Below are positions 10,404 through 22,006 of a stretch of DNA of 64,000 bases, one piece after another. The translations under genes were made by a program, and so were the position numbers. Each line of letters begins with the position of its first letter. The first letter of the stretch is position 1. The notes under the pieces are model-generated. The model was given only the letters and a program-made list of their open reading frames with translations, had not been told where the DNA came from and did not search any database. The DNA is taken from the NCBI GenBank assembly GCA_951804985.1, contig OX638132.1, forward strand, positions 24,156,617-24,220,616, written 5' to 3'. The stretch is from Dryomyza anilis (Eukaryota > Arthropoda > Insecta > Diptera > Dryomyzidae).

Positions 10404-11162
10404 ACCCAGTATACCAGTCGATTCGATAACGTTACGTAGTAAATTCGAGAAGATGTATAATTCACACGATATCGTACACTTTATCGTAGCGATATCGAGC
10501 GTTCAATTTGTTGATCATAGTAGTTAGATATCGTTCGTTCTGTCCAAGTTTTTACGGTACGACAGATTTTTTGAAATCGGAATGATATCGAATAAAATAT
10601 ATGATGACATTTCGATATTGAATCGAAATGTATTGCGATTTTTATGCGGTAAATATTGAAATACCGTATCTTCACAGAAAAAAATAATCGACGTAAATAT
10701 TGCAACCAATATTAATTGTATATATTAATCAATCCAGCAATGAGATTCACAAATTTAATAAAAACATTTACCATTGTTCGTTATATAAGCAATTACGTTC
10801 ATTAATATGAATATTTGTACATCAATGCAGCAAATTATTTAATTTTTTTTTTTTTTCTGCATTGACGTACAAATATTCATTTTAGCAAACGGAATTGCTG
10901 ATTTTACGAAGAATAGCTAATGTTTTCATTAAATTCATCAATTTCTTTCTGGATTGATTGATTAATAAATGCAATTAATATCGGTTGCTATATTTACGAC
11001 GGTTATGTTTTTCTGTTTTGTCAAATATGTTGAATATATGTGAAATCTATAAAATTAATTGGCAATAAACCAACGAAGTCGAATATTTTTATCGAAGTTA
11101 ATCGAGAAAGCTTCGAGGCATCGGAAATCTCTGACACATAGTAGACTGGGTATTATCTTGTC
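10404..11162. mobile_element. Family E element, copy E1, split by MITE D1
   Basis: Words shared with 17320-17605 in the same order are GCGATATCGAG, TTTTGCGATTT-like GTATTGCGATTTTTATG, and TCGAGAAAGCTTCGA / GAAATCTC. The ends carry the short inverse words ACCCAGT and ACTGGGT. The MITE at 10674-11015 interrupts it. No coding capacity. Confidence 0.55.
10674..11015. mobile_element. Foldback MITE D, copy D1
   Basis: The ends are ACAGAAAAAAATAATCGACG and the inverse CGACGGTTATGTTTTTCTGT. The arms pair over about 150 bp, for example ATTAATCAATCCAGCAA with its inverse, and GAATATTTGTAC with GTACAAATATTC. The centre holds a T run (10842-10856). Other copies are at 21639-21985 and 34834-35121. No protein; superfamily not assigned. 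Confidence 0.82.
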
Positions 11163-11879
11163 TTATGTCGATTACTGAAAACAGGTGACCATTTTTTATA
11201 TGAATTTCATAATGAAGTCTGTGTCATAGAGATATTTTTGACTTTTTCTAAGTGTGTGATTATTTCGATACTTCCAAATCAAAATAGATAAAAATCCCCT
11301 GTTAGTGCTAAGAATGAACAAAATATTTTAAGATTTATTGAAGGGTTTATTAATGAATAAATCCAACTACCAAAAATTATATTTTTTTTTAGAAAATTAG
11401 TGCATTTTTTTCACTGCATGTGTATATAATGCAACGAATACAAACCAAGTGAAAATAGCCAACTATAATATGAAAACAAATAAAAATAATAAAAAATGAA
11501 ACAATGTGCACACTCGCCAGGTAAAATATTATATATTATTTTATTTTAATTCTGATACAGACAATAAAAAGCAATGCATTTTGCAAGGATTCGCACTTAC
11601 TGTATACATTTCTTTTGAAGGTTTTTGTTTTATAAAAATATATTTCCGGTATTACGATAATACTCTGAAAGTGAGTTAAGATAGAGTGCACATGATAGAG
11701 TTCTACATGGTAAAATAGTTTAGTGTTACTTTAACCAAATACGTTTTAATATTACTAAAGTATTTTAAATGTTTTGTCATTTTTTTAGTATCACAAAAAT
11801 CACTTAACCTGAAAAAACAGCATAAAATCTGTTTAAATTAATTTATTCACAGAGTAAATCAATAATTTTTATAATTGTA
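11163..11879. other. Non-coding AT-rich DNA
   Basis: No gene or clear repeat is seen. CTGAAAACAGGTGAC near 11177 is the inverse of a word at 187-201, which hints at a shared old repeat. Confidence 0.35.
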
Positions 11880-12395
11880 ATAATTTTTTATTTGTTCTCA
11901 AAGCACCTATAGATCCGCAACATTAATTAAAAATATTTTGCCAAACATTAATTTGCCATTTGTTATTTGCAGCCAACTTTTTTTTGGCAAAATATTCATA
12001 TTTAATGATGTAGATCAATAGGTGCTTTGAAAACAAACAATAATTGACTTTAATTCACTATTTTATTATGTAATATTAAAGAGTTATAGAAAAAAAACGA
12101 AAAGATTCGCCCTTTTGGCATGACAAGAATTTCAATTTTTCTAATATCTTCATTTTTTTGCTATAATTTTTTATTGGTGCAAGATAAAATAGTAGTGTGA
12201 AGGAATTAATTGTTAGTTTTTAAAGCACCTATCGATTGGCATCATTATTATATTATTTTATATACGTTATAATATTTGACGAATAAACCAAAATATATTT
12301 ATATTTTAAAAAATATATATATTGCTAATTCAAACTTTAAAATTTGATATCCCAACATTTTTAAAAATGCCCCTTTGACATGACTGTGATGATAT
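11880..12395 (-). mobile_element. Family F TIR element, copy F3, truncated
   Basis: The right end CATGACTGTGATGATATAC is the inverse of the F left terminus. One complete stem-loop (about 11895-12120; CAAAGCACCTATAGATC versus GATCAATAGGTGCTTTG) and half of another are kept. The distal half and opposite TIR are missing. Confidence 0.72.
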
Positions 12396-13301
12396 ACAGG
12401 GTGTTTAATTCATCTATGTCAATAACTCTTTAATTTATTTTTTATTTTTTTTTAATTTCAGCGTCCAAATCACAAGATCCTCCACTGTTTATTTATTTAT
12501 GCAGTGTAAAATCCCTGTGATTGGTAAGGAAATACCGGAAATTAACTGATCTATCATTATAAATCGAAAAAAATGGAGTGATTCGTAACGAAAGAAGAAA
12601 ATCAATGACAAAGTCAATATTTGTATTTTTTTAATTTCAAATTTACGTACATTTTAGAAAGGGAAGAAATCATGGGAATCGTAGATGTGATAATTCATTG
12701 GAACGGTAATTTAATTGCCTAAAGCACGAGTAAAAAATTAATAATTATTTATGAACAGATTGTCTTTCTAACCAATATTCTTGACTAGGTTATGTCAGTA
12801 TTATGTATTTTTTTAACGTCAAAAATATCAATTTTGGCACGATGTCTTCCGATTTTGATGAAATTTTGTGGATTTATAGTGATCAAAAAGTAATAATAAC
12901 TGTGTACTTAGTTTTTTTGATTTCTTAACTCCAACAAAGTTATGCGAATCGAAACATCAAAATACTATATTAAATAATTATTTATATCTCTGGAACTAAT
13001 TAACTTATTTTAATTAAACTAATGGTTTATTAAAGCTTTATAATCACGCATTCCAATAAAAGTATTAATATAAAAAAATAAAATACATTAAACTTAGAAT
13101 AAGTTAAACTAATTTTTCAAATCACTGTTACGTATACGCCCTACTATTTTAAAAATCTGAAGTAATTTTTTTTTGAAAGTCTGGAGTTTTCCCCGTCGAT
13201 TAATTTCGTTGAAGTCTCCAATAGTTTCTGAACAATCAAGTTTTAAAGATCAAATGCAGTGGGTGGCATATCGTACAGCATTGAGTGGCAGATCGTAAAG
13301 A
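12396..13301. other. Non-coding DNA; left arm of an inverted repeat pair
   Basis: 12818-12882 (ATCAATTTTGGCACGATGTC, TTCCGATTTTGATGA) is the inverse of 13910-13975. The pair brackets the V MITE, so they may be the arms of an older element of about 1.2 kb. No coding region. Confidence 0.45.
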
Positions 13302-13588
13302 GTTTTTCAACAGGGACGCTACAAAAGTAGAGCGACAGGGACAGCAAACGACGCCATATTTCTTGCCGACATTTCTCTTCTGTAAGGTTTGCCATTTCAT
13401 GATGGAAAGATATACGAATTCGAATTTCGGTAGTAAATTTTAATAATTTCGACTCGTTGTTGGCTCGTATATCTTTCCATCATAAAATGGCAAACCTTAC
13501 TAAAGAGAAATGTTGAAAGAACGGCAAGAAATATGGCGTCGTTTGCTGTCCCTGTCGCTATAGTTTTGTAGCGTCCTTGTTGAAAAAC
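13302..13588. mobile_element. Foldback MITE V, copy V1
   Basis: The left arm, from GTTTTTCAACAGGGACGCTA, and the right arm, ending TAGCGTCCTTGTTGAAAAAC, pair over about 120 bp (AACGACGCCATATTTCTTGC with its inverse). The centre on the minus strand contains the same start-codon region (ATGGAAAGATATACGA) and the next 50 bp as the transposase fragment at 2918-3207. V1 is therefore a deletion derivative of that transposon. Confidence 0.85.
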
Positions 13589-13985
13589 ACTTGAAAAAAA
13601 CTATTGTAGCGCTCTTATTGAAAAACCCTTTACAGCTGTTTCAAAGGCAGCCAAGCTCTTCATCAGCGATATTTCACTGCAGATTCTACATTTCAAGTCA
13701 CCTAAGTTTTCCTTCTTCAATAAACACAATAAGAATTATGTGCATTGAAGAAAGAACCAAAACCAAAAATGCAAAAACTGCATCAACTCAAGATTTTACT
13801 AAAGTTGTTGTTGTGTGCAGCAATTTGCTACGTATAGGCTGCAGAGTTTCCACAGAATCAAATACGTAGGCTGCACTTTGAATAAAAAATTGTTTTTTTA
13901 CTATTTTTTAAAAATATAAAAAATCCACAAAAAAATCATCAAAATCGGAAGACATCGTGCCAAGATTGATATTTCTGACGTGGAA
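13589..13985. other. Non-coding; duplicated V end and right arm of an inverted repeat
   Basis: 13606-13632 repeats the V terminal words (TGTAGCGCTC, TTGAAAAACCC). 13910-13980 is the inverse of 12818-12882. A 92-codon frame at 13591-13869 overlaps these repeats and is not called. Confidence 0.4.
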
Positions 13986-14470
13986 TGACCTTACTATTCC
14001 TGATCGAAATATTGCTTTTGAATTATTTTGTTACATTTTTTAAATATTATTTTATTAGATTTTTCAAATATTATTTTTGGTGTTTTTTTTATTATTTTTT
14101 TTTTGCTTTTTTGTGTTGCTTTCATATTTTTTGGTTAATATTTTGCTCATTTTTTTATTGGTTTTATTTTTTTGGTGGTGTTTATATTTTGTTTTGCGTT
14201 TTTTCCATTTTTGTTTTTACTATTCTTTTATTTTTGTATTTGCGTTTTTTTGTGTGTTTCTGTTTCTTTTTTCTTTTTTCTTTTTTCACTTTCGATTCAC
14301 TCTGTGTATTTGTTTTCACACCTTTTGCTTCTGTTTAAGATTTTTTTTTTTTTTGATTTTTGTGTTTTTGTGCAATAAATTTGTGTGTTTTTAATGTTTT
14401 CATTTTCTTTAGAGATTTTTATTTTGTTTTTGTTTTTGCTTTTATTTTGTTTTTTTCTGTTTGCGTTGTA
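13986..14470. repeat. T-rich cryptically simple DNA
   Basis: The plus strand is almost only T with interspersed G, A and C (TTTTTGTTTTTGC-type words). It gives Phe-rich frames on the plus strand and Lys/Asn-rich ones on the minus. These are composition artefacts. Similar DNA lies at 18481-19467. Confidence 0.75.
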
Positions 14471-15504
14471 AAATGGGTCCACAAAATATAATTAATTATT
14501 CACCAATATGAAGGAAATTCTAAAGTCAAATCCGAAAGACTTTAAATCCTTCCCGTGTGAATGAACATTCCTTACTCCTTTTAAATGCACAGTTGTAAAA
14601 ATTTGACTAACTTAATACTTTTTTATTAAAAACAATATTTTATGTATGTTAAATATTTTTTTTTAGAAGTACCCTTTTCGAAAGATGTGTCAAATGTATG
14701 TCCGGAAGTTCAAAATTCGTGCGGTGAAAAGTTGTGCCTCACATTTAAAAAAGTCACAAACCTCTTAAAACACAAAAACCTCTGCTACTTATACTTATTA
14801 TTATTAAAACTATTATTAAGGAATTTCGTGCCACATGTGCAACGTTCAAATACGCTAAAAAACCAACAAACATAAAATGTTGAAGTTAACATGCAATAAA
14901 ACAATAAAAAGTGTTTTTTGTGCACCTATTTTAGCGCCACTTTAGCTTAGTTTACAGCTGTTCTTAGCCTTGTAGCTGCGTTTAGACTTGTTCTTACCTG
15001 TAGCCTTGCTCTACGTTTAGCCAGTTGCTTGTGCACCTTGTGTTTTGCAGTCTGTTTGTACTTTGTTGCAGTTAGCTGCTGCTGCTTTGTGTCATTGTGT
15101 GTGTGTGTTTAAGCTGGCATCCTTGAAATGCAATCCGTGCACTTTGCGCGCTCAGCTAAACAAACAGCCGCACAAATGCTGCGGCCTCTTTCGCATTTTC
15201 ACAATTTCGCCTGATACTCTGACATTTACATGTCGCATTATGCTTTTTCTTTCTTTTTAAATAATTTTTTGTTATTCCTCTGCAACTGTTATTATTTTTG
15301 CTGTTACGCCCGTCTTGTTGACATGTATATTCTCACTAGTTTTTCAGATATTTTCTAAACTTTACTATTTAATTGGTGACATGCTAATAATTATAATAAA
15401 ACTTATTAAATAATGCGTTTATTCTGGTAGAATTTAAATAAAAAATAATTGAAAAGTGTTTTTCATTACGAAATTGGAAAAATTTGGATATAATTTTATA
15501 CAAC
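14471..15504. other. Unique-looking non-coding DNA
   Basis: 14930-15250 is less AT-rich (CTGCTGCTGCTTTG, GCGCTCAGCTAAACAAACAG) and looks like host sequence. A 71-codon frame at 15045-15260 has no recognisable domain. No gene is supported. Confidence 0.4.
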
Positions 15505-16535
15505 ATATCGTCACTGTCATGCCAAAGGGGTGAATGTACATTTTTTAAAATGTTGTGAAATCAAATTTTAAAGTTTAAAGTTTAAAGTGCTTTAAAAATT
15601 ATCAAAATCAATTTTTTCGTTTATTTTGGTTTATTCGTCAATTATTGTAACGTATATAAAATATCTTTAAAATTAGACAACCTACTGAATTATAAATACG
15701 GTTTTTGTGAGGCTATATCCTGACAAAACGCAAATATTTTTGTTTTTATGCTATAACTTTTTATTAGTGCAAGATAAAATTGTAATGTAAATGCTTAAAT
15801 TGTTGGCTTTTAAAGCGCCGATCTATTGGCATCATTAATTAAAAATATTTTATCAAACATTAATTTTCCATTTGTTATATGCAGGAAAATTTTGTTGGCA
15901 AAATATTTTTAAATAATGATGCAGATCGATAGTTGCTTTAAAAATAAACAATTAATACCTCTACATTACTATTTTCTCTTTTACCAATAAAAAATTAAAG
16001 CAAAAAAACGAAGAAATTGGAAAAATTTAAAATCTTGTTTTGCCAAATGGACGAATATTTTCGTTTTTTTTCTATAATTTTTTGACGGTACAATATAAAA
16101 TTGTGTTGTAAAGGCATTTATTGTTTGCTTTCAAAGCAACTATCGATCTGTATCATTAATTATAAATATTTTGGTAACATTTTTTTTCCTGCAAATAAAA
16201 AATGGCAAATTAATGTTAGGCAAATATTTTTAATTAATGATGCCAATCGATAGGTGCTTCGAAAACAAACAATAAATGCCTAAACTCTACTATATCATCT
16301 TATACCAATAAAAAGTTATGGCGAAAAAACGAAATGATTCGCCCTTTTGGCATGACAAGATTTTCAATTTTTTAAATTCGCCCTTTTGTTTTTCTTTTTT
16401 GTGGCTAGAAATATCCAACGAAAAGACACGCGATTTTGGCACAGCACACTTGAGGATAAACTACATTCCAAAATGTAAAAAAACGCAAATGTCAAAAATT
16501 GCACATTCACCTCTTTGGCATGATCGTGACGATAT
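15505..16535 (+). mobile_element. Family F TIR element, copy F2, full length
   Basis: The left terminus ATATCGTCACTGTCATGCCA pairs with the right terminus TGGCATGATCGTGACGATAT, and the TIR extends about 40 bp (GGTGAATGT inwards). Inside are two foldback units (about 15760-16000 and 16040-16345) with arms built on AAAGCACCTATCGAT and its inverse. The 89-codon frame at 16318-16587 crosses the right end and is not a gene. This copy defines the family length of 1.03 kb. Confidence 0.85.
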
Positions 16536-17319
16536 AAAAAAAATGTTATCCATGTTATCAAAATGTTATCAAAGTGTTTCACTTTAAATACTTCAAACAT
16601 TTAAATTTGAATCGTATACTTTAAAATTAAAAGCGCACTTTTTTTCTCCCTGTAGTAATCTGAACAAAACTTACCAAAATCACCATTACAAAAACTCAAA
16701 ATTCATCACACCAATACCTAGGCACGGATTTTCTTGAAATTTAAAATGTATAAGCTATATTCATCTGCATTTTATATATTCAAAAATATATATATTATGT
16801 AAAAATGAACTTTATTCCTACCATTCTCATTGAAAGTTTCAAATATGTTCAATAAATAACATAAGCATTTAAATTAATTTGCTGAATAAAAAACTAAAGT
16901 TTTGCTTGTCACATATTGACACAATAGCTAGCTGCATAAAAAAAGTTTCTTTTGCTTTCAATTGAATTTCTACTGTAATAACATATTATGGCAGATGTTA
17001 TGACTTTAGTAAACTTCTATGAAACTTTTACAAAAAAATCCATAGAAGCCAAAAACACTCATTGTTAAACATTTTTTTTTTTTCGATATTTTTCTGTTTG
17101 CTAACATTTTATTAGTAAATTTTTCACTGTCAAAACTTTGATAATTGAATTGCATACACTATGAAAAAAAAACATAGTAATAAACAAAATTTCTTTAATC
17201 TTGATTTATATATTTTTGTAATAAAAAAAAAACGTAATAGTCCATAATAATAAGTAGAACAAAAATATATTTGGTTCTAATGGAAATATTTTCTATAAAA
17301 AATATTTTGTTTTCAATTC
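16536..17319. other. Non-coding AT-rich DNA
   Basis: No gene or repeat family is identified. Confidence 0.4.
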
Positions 17320-17605
17320 AAGCGATATCGAGTATCAAATTAAAAATAATCGATTCCTTATGTATGAGTTCTCTCGGTACAAGAAATTTAGTAAAATCAA
17401 AACGATATCATACAAATAAATAAATAAATTTCGAGATTGCGTCAAAATGTTTTGCGATTTCTATGTTATAAATGTTTAAAAATCTCATCTTGCCAAAACT
17501 ATTTAATATACGAGAATTTTAAAAATTAGAATCGGTAAAGCAACGAGTCTTTATTCGAGAAAACTTCGACATGGGAGATCTCGGTGACATGGAAGACTGG
17601 ATAAT
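17320..17605. repeat. Family E element, copy E2, partial
   Basis: Colinear with E1: GCGATATCGAG at 17322, TTTTGCGATTTCTATG near 17450, CGAGAAAACTTCGACATGG near 17557, and GAAGACTGG at the end. It is uninterrupted at the point where E1 carries MITE D1. Confidence 0.55.
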
Positions 17606-17713
17606 AGTAATTTTTTAGACTGATATTAGCAATTTGTTGACTCCCAATATTTCTGTTTTTAAACCCAATTTTTAAGCGTTCCTGTTATTTTTTGTTTCTC
17701 CCTTTTTTCCCTG

Positions 17714-18480
17714 TTTATACCCTACACCTATGAGGTACAGGGTATATTAACTTTGTGCATATATTGTAACGCCCCTTAGAAGGCGTGTCCGGTATGGAAA
17801 TGTATATATATTCTTGATCAGCATCACTACCCGAGTCCGTTTAGCCATGTCCGTCTGTCTGTCTGTCCGTCTTGCTGTCTTGCTGTCCGAATACAGAATA
17901 ACTTGAGAAATACTGATCAGAATGCGATGAAATTTCGTCTCAATATATTTTAGCCAAAAGTAGGAACTGAGTTTGAAAATGAGCCAAATCGGTCAACGGA
18001 CACGCCCACCTCCCATACAAGTCACTTTTATATAACTCTTTCGGAACTAATAACTCGAAAAGTATTCAAGGTATAGTTATAAAATTTAAAACATTGTTAG
18101 AATTCACCTAAAAATAGGTGGTCCAAAAATGGGCGTGATCCGCCCACTTTTTTTACATTATTTTCTGGGTTTTCATAGTGGAAATTTGATCCGTAAATTA
18201 TTAAAATCAAATCTATGAAATATTAGCCTTTCAAAATTTTAAATATAGGCGTGGTCCGCCCAATTACATTTTTCAAATTTTTTTTTTTTTAGTTTTTTAT
18301 ACTTTATATAATTTTTTTAATTTATGGGGATATAAGCGTAAATTTCTGATGTATGAATAATATTCTGAGGGTTAATAGCCCCACCAAAGGTGTAGGGTAT
18401 TCCATAGTCGGGCCCGACCGACTATAAAAATCCGCCCCATGTGACCGAACTTACCCATGTGACCTAACTTTCCCAACTCG
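17714..18480 (+). mobile_element. Mini-me-like element, copy A2
   Basis: TTTATACCCTACACCTATG start, core TTCTTGATCAGCATCACTAC, short (GTCT)n at about 17851-17872, the two CACGCCCAC / GTGGTCCGCCC blocks, hairpin GTCGGGCCCGACCGAC, end TTCCCAACTCG. About 770 bp with the whole family order retained. Confidence 0.75.
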
Positions 18481-19467
18481 TTTTTTTTTGTTTTAGCTAT
18501 TCTTTTGATTTTGATTTTTCCTCTTTTGCATTTTTTTTATTTGGTTTCTTAAGTTTTTGCTTTTGTTTTGTTTTTGAAATTGACTTTTATTTTTTGCTTT
18601 AATATTTGTGGATTACTTGCTTTTGTTTTTGTGTTTTCAATTTTGTCTTAAGCATTTTTGATTTTTGTTTTTTGATATTTTTTGCGATTTTGATTTTGTG
18701 TTTTTGCTTTTTTTTGGTTTTGATTTTGTGTTTTTTTCGTTTATTCTTTTTAATTTTATTTTAGTTTTTGCGTGTTTTGCTTTTTATTTTTGTTTTGAGT
18801 TTTTGTTTTTTTATTTTGTGCTTTTTTTTAATTTGATTTCGTTTTTGTGTGTATGCTTTTGTTCTGTGATTTATTTATATTTATTCTATTCTTTTGATTT
18901 TTCCTCTTTTGCATTTTTTTCAATTTTTGCTTTTGTTTTGTTTTTGAAATTGACTTTTAGTTTTTGCTTTAATATTTGTGGATTAGTTTCTTTTGTTTTT
19001 GTGTTTTCAATTTTGTCTTAAGCGTTTTTGTTTTTTGATATTCTTCACGATTTTGATTTTGTGTTTTTGCTTTTTTTTTTGTTTTGAATTTGTGTTTTTT
19101 TTGTTTAGTATTTTTAAATTTATTTTTGTTTTTGCGTGTTTTGCTTTTTATTTTGTTTTGATTTTGAGTTTTTGCTTTTGTTTTGAGACTTTGCTTTAAT
19201 TTTTGATTTTTATTTGTGTTGTCGTTTGCTTTTGTTTTTGCGTTTTTGTGTTTTTATTTTGTCCTTTTTTTATTTTGATTTTGTTTTTGTGTGTATGCTT
19301 TTTTTCTGTGGTTTAAATTTAAATGTTGCTTTTGTTTTTATGTTTCACTTTTAATTTTATGTATTTGCTTTTGTTTATTTTTTAAATTTTGTTTTTTTAT
19401 TAGTTTGCTGTTGTTTTTGTGTTATTACTTTTGTCTTGTGCTTTTACGTTTGCTTTTGTATTTCTTC
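18481..19467. repeat. T-rich simple DNA with an internal tandem duplication of about 385 bp
   Basis: 18500-18885 and 18888-19290 repeat the same order of words: CTTTTGATTTTTCCTCTTTTG, TTTTTGAAATTGACTTTTA, TTTAATATTTGTGGATTA, CAATTTTGTCTTAAGC, GATTTTGATTTTGTG. Phe-rich frames across it are artefacts. Confidence 0.7.
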
Positions 19468-19716
19468 GTTGTAGAACTAAAAGTTACCAACTACATTTTC
19501 AAAATGCCAATTGTTCTTTTACAAAAATCTTAATATATCTATTCATTTTTGATCAATGAGCTTAATATTTGTACCAAATGATGAGAAAATATGAATCTAT
19601 CAATTGGTATTTCAACTTTCAAAGTCTATCCATTACTTTTGCTAATAAATACCAACATAGTTGAAATTTAAGATTTTCATAAAAATGTATTTTGTGACTC
19701 TTAGCTCTACAACGAC
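19468..19716. repeat. Imperfect palindrome, possible MITE
   Basis: GTTGTAGAACTAAAAGTTAC at the left is the imperfect inverse of GACTCTTAGCTCTACAAC at the right. The inner words ACTACATTTTCA and ATGTATTTTGT also pair loosely. No target duplication was identified. Confidence 0.45.
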
Positions 19717-19839
19717 GATTTGTATTATATTGAATATTGTATTTATGTTTTTGCTTTTGTAAATTTTTTTGTATTTGAGTTTTTTGTTACATCTTTCTAG
19801 CTTGTGAATGTGTCGAGTTATGTTGTTTTGATAGTGTAG

Positions 19840-20017
19840 GTTGTATGGGAGGTGCCACGTCCCTTTGTCAAATCTCACCCATATATGACCTATGACACCC
19901 TACGGAATCCATAGTATCCTAGTGCAAAACAGTTAAATCGGTTTAGCGGTTTAAATGCTGGAACAAACAGATAGACTGACAGACGGACCAAGAGTTTTAT
20001 ATATATAGATTACACCG
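19840..20017 (+). repeat. Dispersed repeat C1, 3' tail, second copy
   Basis: TGTATGGGAGGTGCCACGTC, ATCCATAGTATCCTAGTGC, GGTTTAGCGGTTTAA, (ACAG)n, then GTTTTATATATATAGATTA. Colinear with 1-190. Confidence 0.6.
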
Positions 20018-20709
20018 TGCGAAAGTATTTTGCACACTTGAAAAAACGACATATAGGTGAAACTATTGAAGGTTCAGAGCATTTCTGCGAAAAAACGTAT
20101 TTTTATATCAATTTGTTTGGATTTGAAATGCAAGTGCATATCATATTTTCATAATTAAAAAAATATATATTCTTTTTATGGCACATTTGAATAAAATTGG
20201 ATGCATTTTGAAGCTGAGATCTCTGTCACTATGAATCTGAAAACGGTATTTCAATACCAATTATGTTAATACGCAAATAAAAGCAGAAAAATTTCCAAAA
20301 AAAAAAATATATTTTCTTAACTAAAGTCCAATTTGTTCTACATAGAATGAATCTCTGAGAAAGAGATTTATATTTCATTGAAAAATAATATCATTAACTA
20401 AAAAAGAAAATAATGGTTAATAGCAATTTCTGATCACTTTTTTAATAAAAAAAAAAATATTTAATATAAAAAGTTTTCATTTGCAAAAAATTTTAATATA
20501 AAGTATTTACTTAAAATTCTAATTAAAATTATTTAAATTGCAATAAAACGACTAGGGGTAAAAAACATATCGAATATATTTACATTTATTTAATTTTAAT
20601 AAAAAGTTATTTATTTTTCCCTCGGTGTACAACTGGAATTTCCATACACACACAAAACATAAAATCTTATACAGTATGCAGAGCATCCTTGACCCCTCTA
20701 TCAACAATA
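20018..20709. other. Non-coding; 3' flank of the small gene
   Basis: AT-rich. On the minus strand AATAAATAAC near 20606-20616 supplies a poly(A) signal about 95 bp past the stop codon of the gene at 20710. Nothing else is seen. Confidence 0.4.
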
Positions 20710-21120
20710 TCATCCTTGAAACTCAATCCACAGTATTTTTTTTTTAGCAGATACTTCTTTTTCATGCTGTTCCTTCTGCAGTTTCCGTCACATGGTAATC
20801 CCTTCAATTCTATCAATTTCGCCAAGAAAATCTAAACTTTGCAGCAGCGACAAACTAAGTCACAGCATTGAAAGTTCAGCGCATAAAAATGCTAGCAACG
20901 TGGAACTATTTTGTGTCAATTTAACTTTTTTTGTTGTTGTTGTTTGTTATACCTGTATGAAATTCACAATTCCACCAGCAAAATCTCTCGCCAATAGGAT
21001 GTCGAAAATTTGCTGATTTAGGTGCTTAATAAATTCCATCATTTGTCTTTGCTGCCTGACTGCATGCAATTTTGGCACTTCATTCGATGAAACTTTGTCG
21101 TCGGACGCAATTTTCGCCAT
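20710..21120 (-). CDS. Small two-exon gene, unknown function (77 codons)
   Basis: Exon 1 is 21120-20953 (56 codons). It starts at an ATG in good fly context (GAAAATGG) and ends TTCATACAG, followed by the donor GTATAAC. An in-phase continuation follows acceptor CTGCAG at 20776: exon 2, 20775-20710, encodes KEQHEKEVSAKKK and ends in TGA. The predicted intron is 177 nt. Exon 1 looks like real protein, with an acidic N-terminus (MAKIASDDK) and then a helical segment with alternating charged and hydrophobic residues (HAVRQQRQMMEFIKHLNQ, FDILLARDF). Exon 2 continues as a charged helix. A TATATAAG lies at 21169-21176 and a poly(A) signal near 20612. I do not recognise the family; a small coiled-coil or complex subunit is possible. 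The acceptor has a poor pyrimidine tract. An opposite-strand frame (20792-21016) is a shadow. Confidence 0.5.
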
Positions 21121-21190
21121 TTTCACAATTTTCACGAATTACACGATTTACGTCGATTTACAACATAACTTATATATTTTCGACTATAGT
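21121..21190 (-). promoter_or_regulatory. Possible core promoter of the two-exon gene
   Basis: On the minus strand TATATAAG at 21176-21169 lies about 50 bp before the ATG, which would leave a very short leader. This is weak on its own; position relative to the gene is the only support. Confidence 0.25.
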
Positions 21191-21638
21191 AACACTGTTT
21201 TAGTTGCTCCATTCTGAAGACTTGAACATAAAGTGGGGTTTTTTACATCATTTTGCACTGTCTAAATTTATTTCTCGAATATCTTTAGGCATACTTAGAA
21301 AATATTCCAATTGATCATCAAATTTTCTACGATAATAAAATATGAAATATTCCATAGAGTCGACATGAAATACGTCGACATGAAATACGCGCACTCAGTG
21401 GCATCGCTGTGCTCTGTTCCATCGACACGAACTTCTTCTGCGCGTTTGTGTAAAAATTTCAAATGGCTCTACGAAATCGTAACCAAATGAAATATAACCA
21501 AATTAGAAAGAGTAAGAAAAGAAATACCCATGTTTTTGAGTTATGATCATATTTTGCGTGGCGATTAAAATGCTTAAAATCATCCTATATCGACATTTAT
21601 AAGTCAAGATTTAGCAGCACCCTGTTGTTAAATATCGC
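21191..21638. other. Non-coding DNA upstream of the two-exon gene
   Basis: 21372-21470 is less AT-rich (CGACATGAAATACG repeated twice, GCGCACTCAGTGGCATCG). No gene is supported. Confidence 0.35.
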
Positions 21639-21985
21639 CAATCGACGTAAATATAGCAACCGACATTAATTGCATTCATTAATCATTCCAGCAATAAAGT
21701 TCACTAATTTCATGAAAACATTTTCTGTTCTACGTTAATTCAGCAATTCCGTTTGTGCACTATATGAATATTTGTACGTCAATGCAGCAAATTGATTAGT
21801 CGGCCCAGTTTCAGCAATTGTATTTGCTAAAACTACGCCGACTAAATTATTTGCTGCATTGACGTACAAATATTCTCGAAGAAGAATAGCAAATGTTTTC
21901 ATTAAATTAGTGAATTTATTTGCTGGATTGATTAATGAATGCAATTAATATCGGTTGCTATATTACCGTCGATTATTTTTTCTGT
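21639..21985. mobile_element. Foldback MITE D, copy D2
   Basis: From CAATCGACGTAAATATAGCA to the inverse GTCGATTATTTTTTCTG. The arms pair for more than 130 bp, and the centre has the paired words GACGTACAAATATTC and GAATATTTGTACGTC. The left terminal CACAGAAAAAA is lost. It lies immediately upstream of the LINE remnant at 22007. Confidence 0.85.
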
Positions 21986-22006
21986 GTAGGGTAGAGTAAT
22001 TTTGTT

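Noticed and set aside
13985..14482. Phe-rich membrane-protein-like frames (also 18665-19533)
   Set aside because: T-rich simple DNA; hydrophobicity is a composition effect and frames overlap in several phases.
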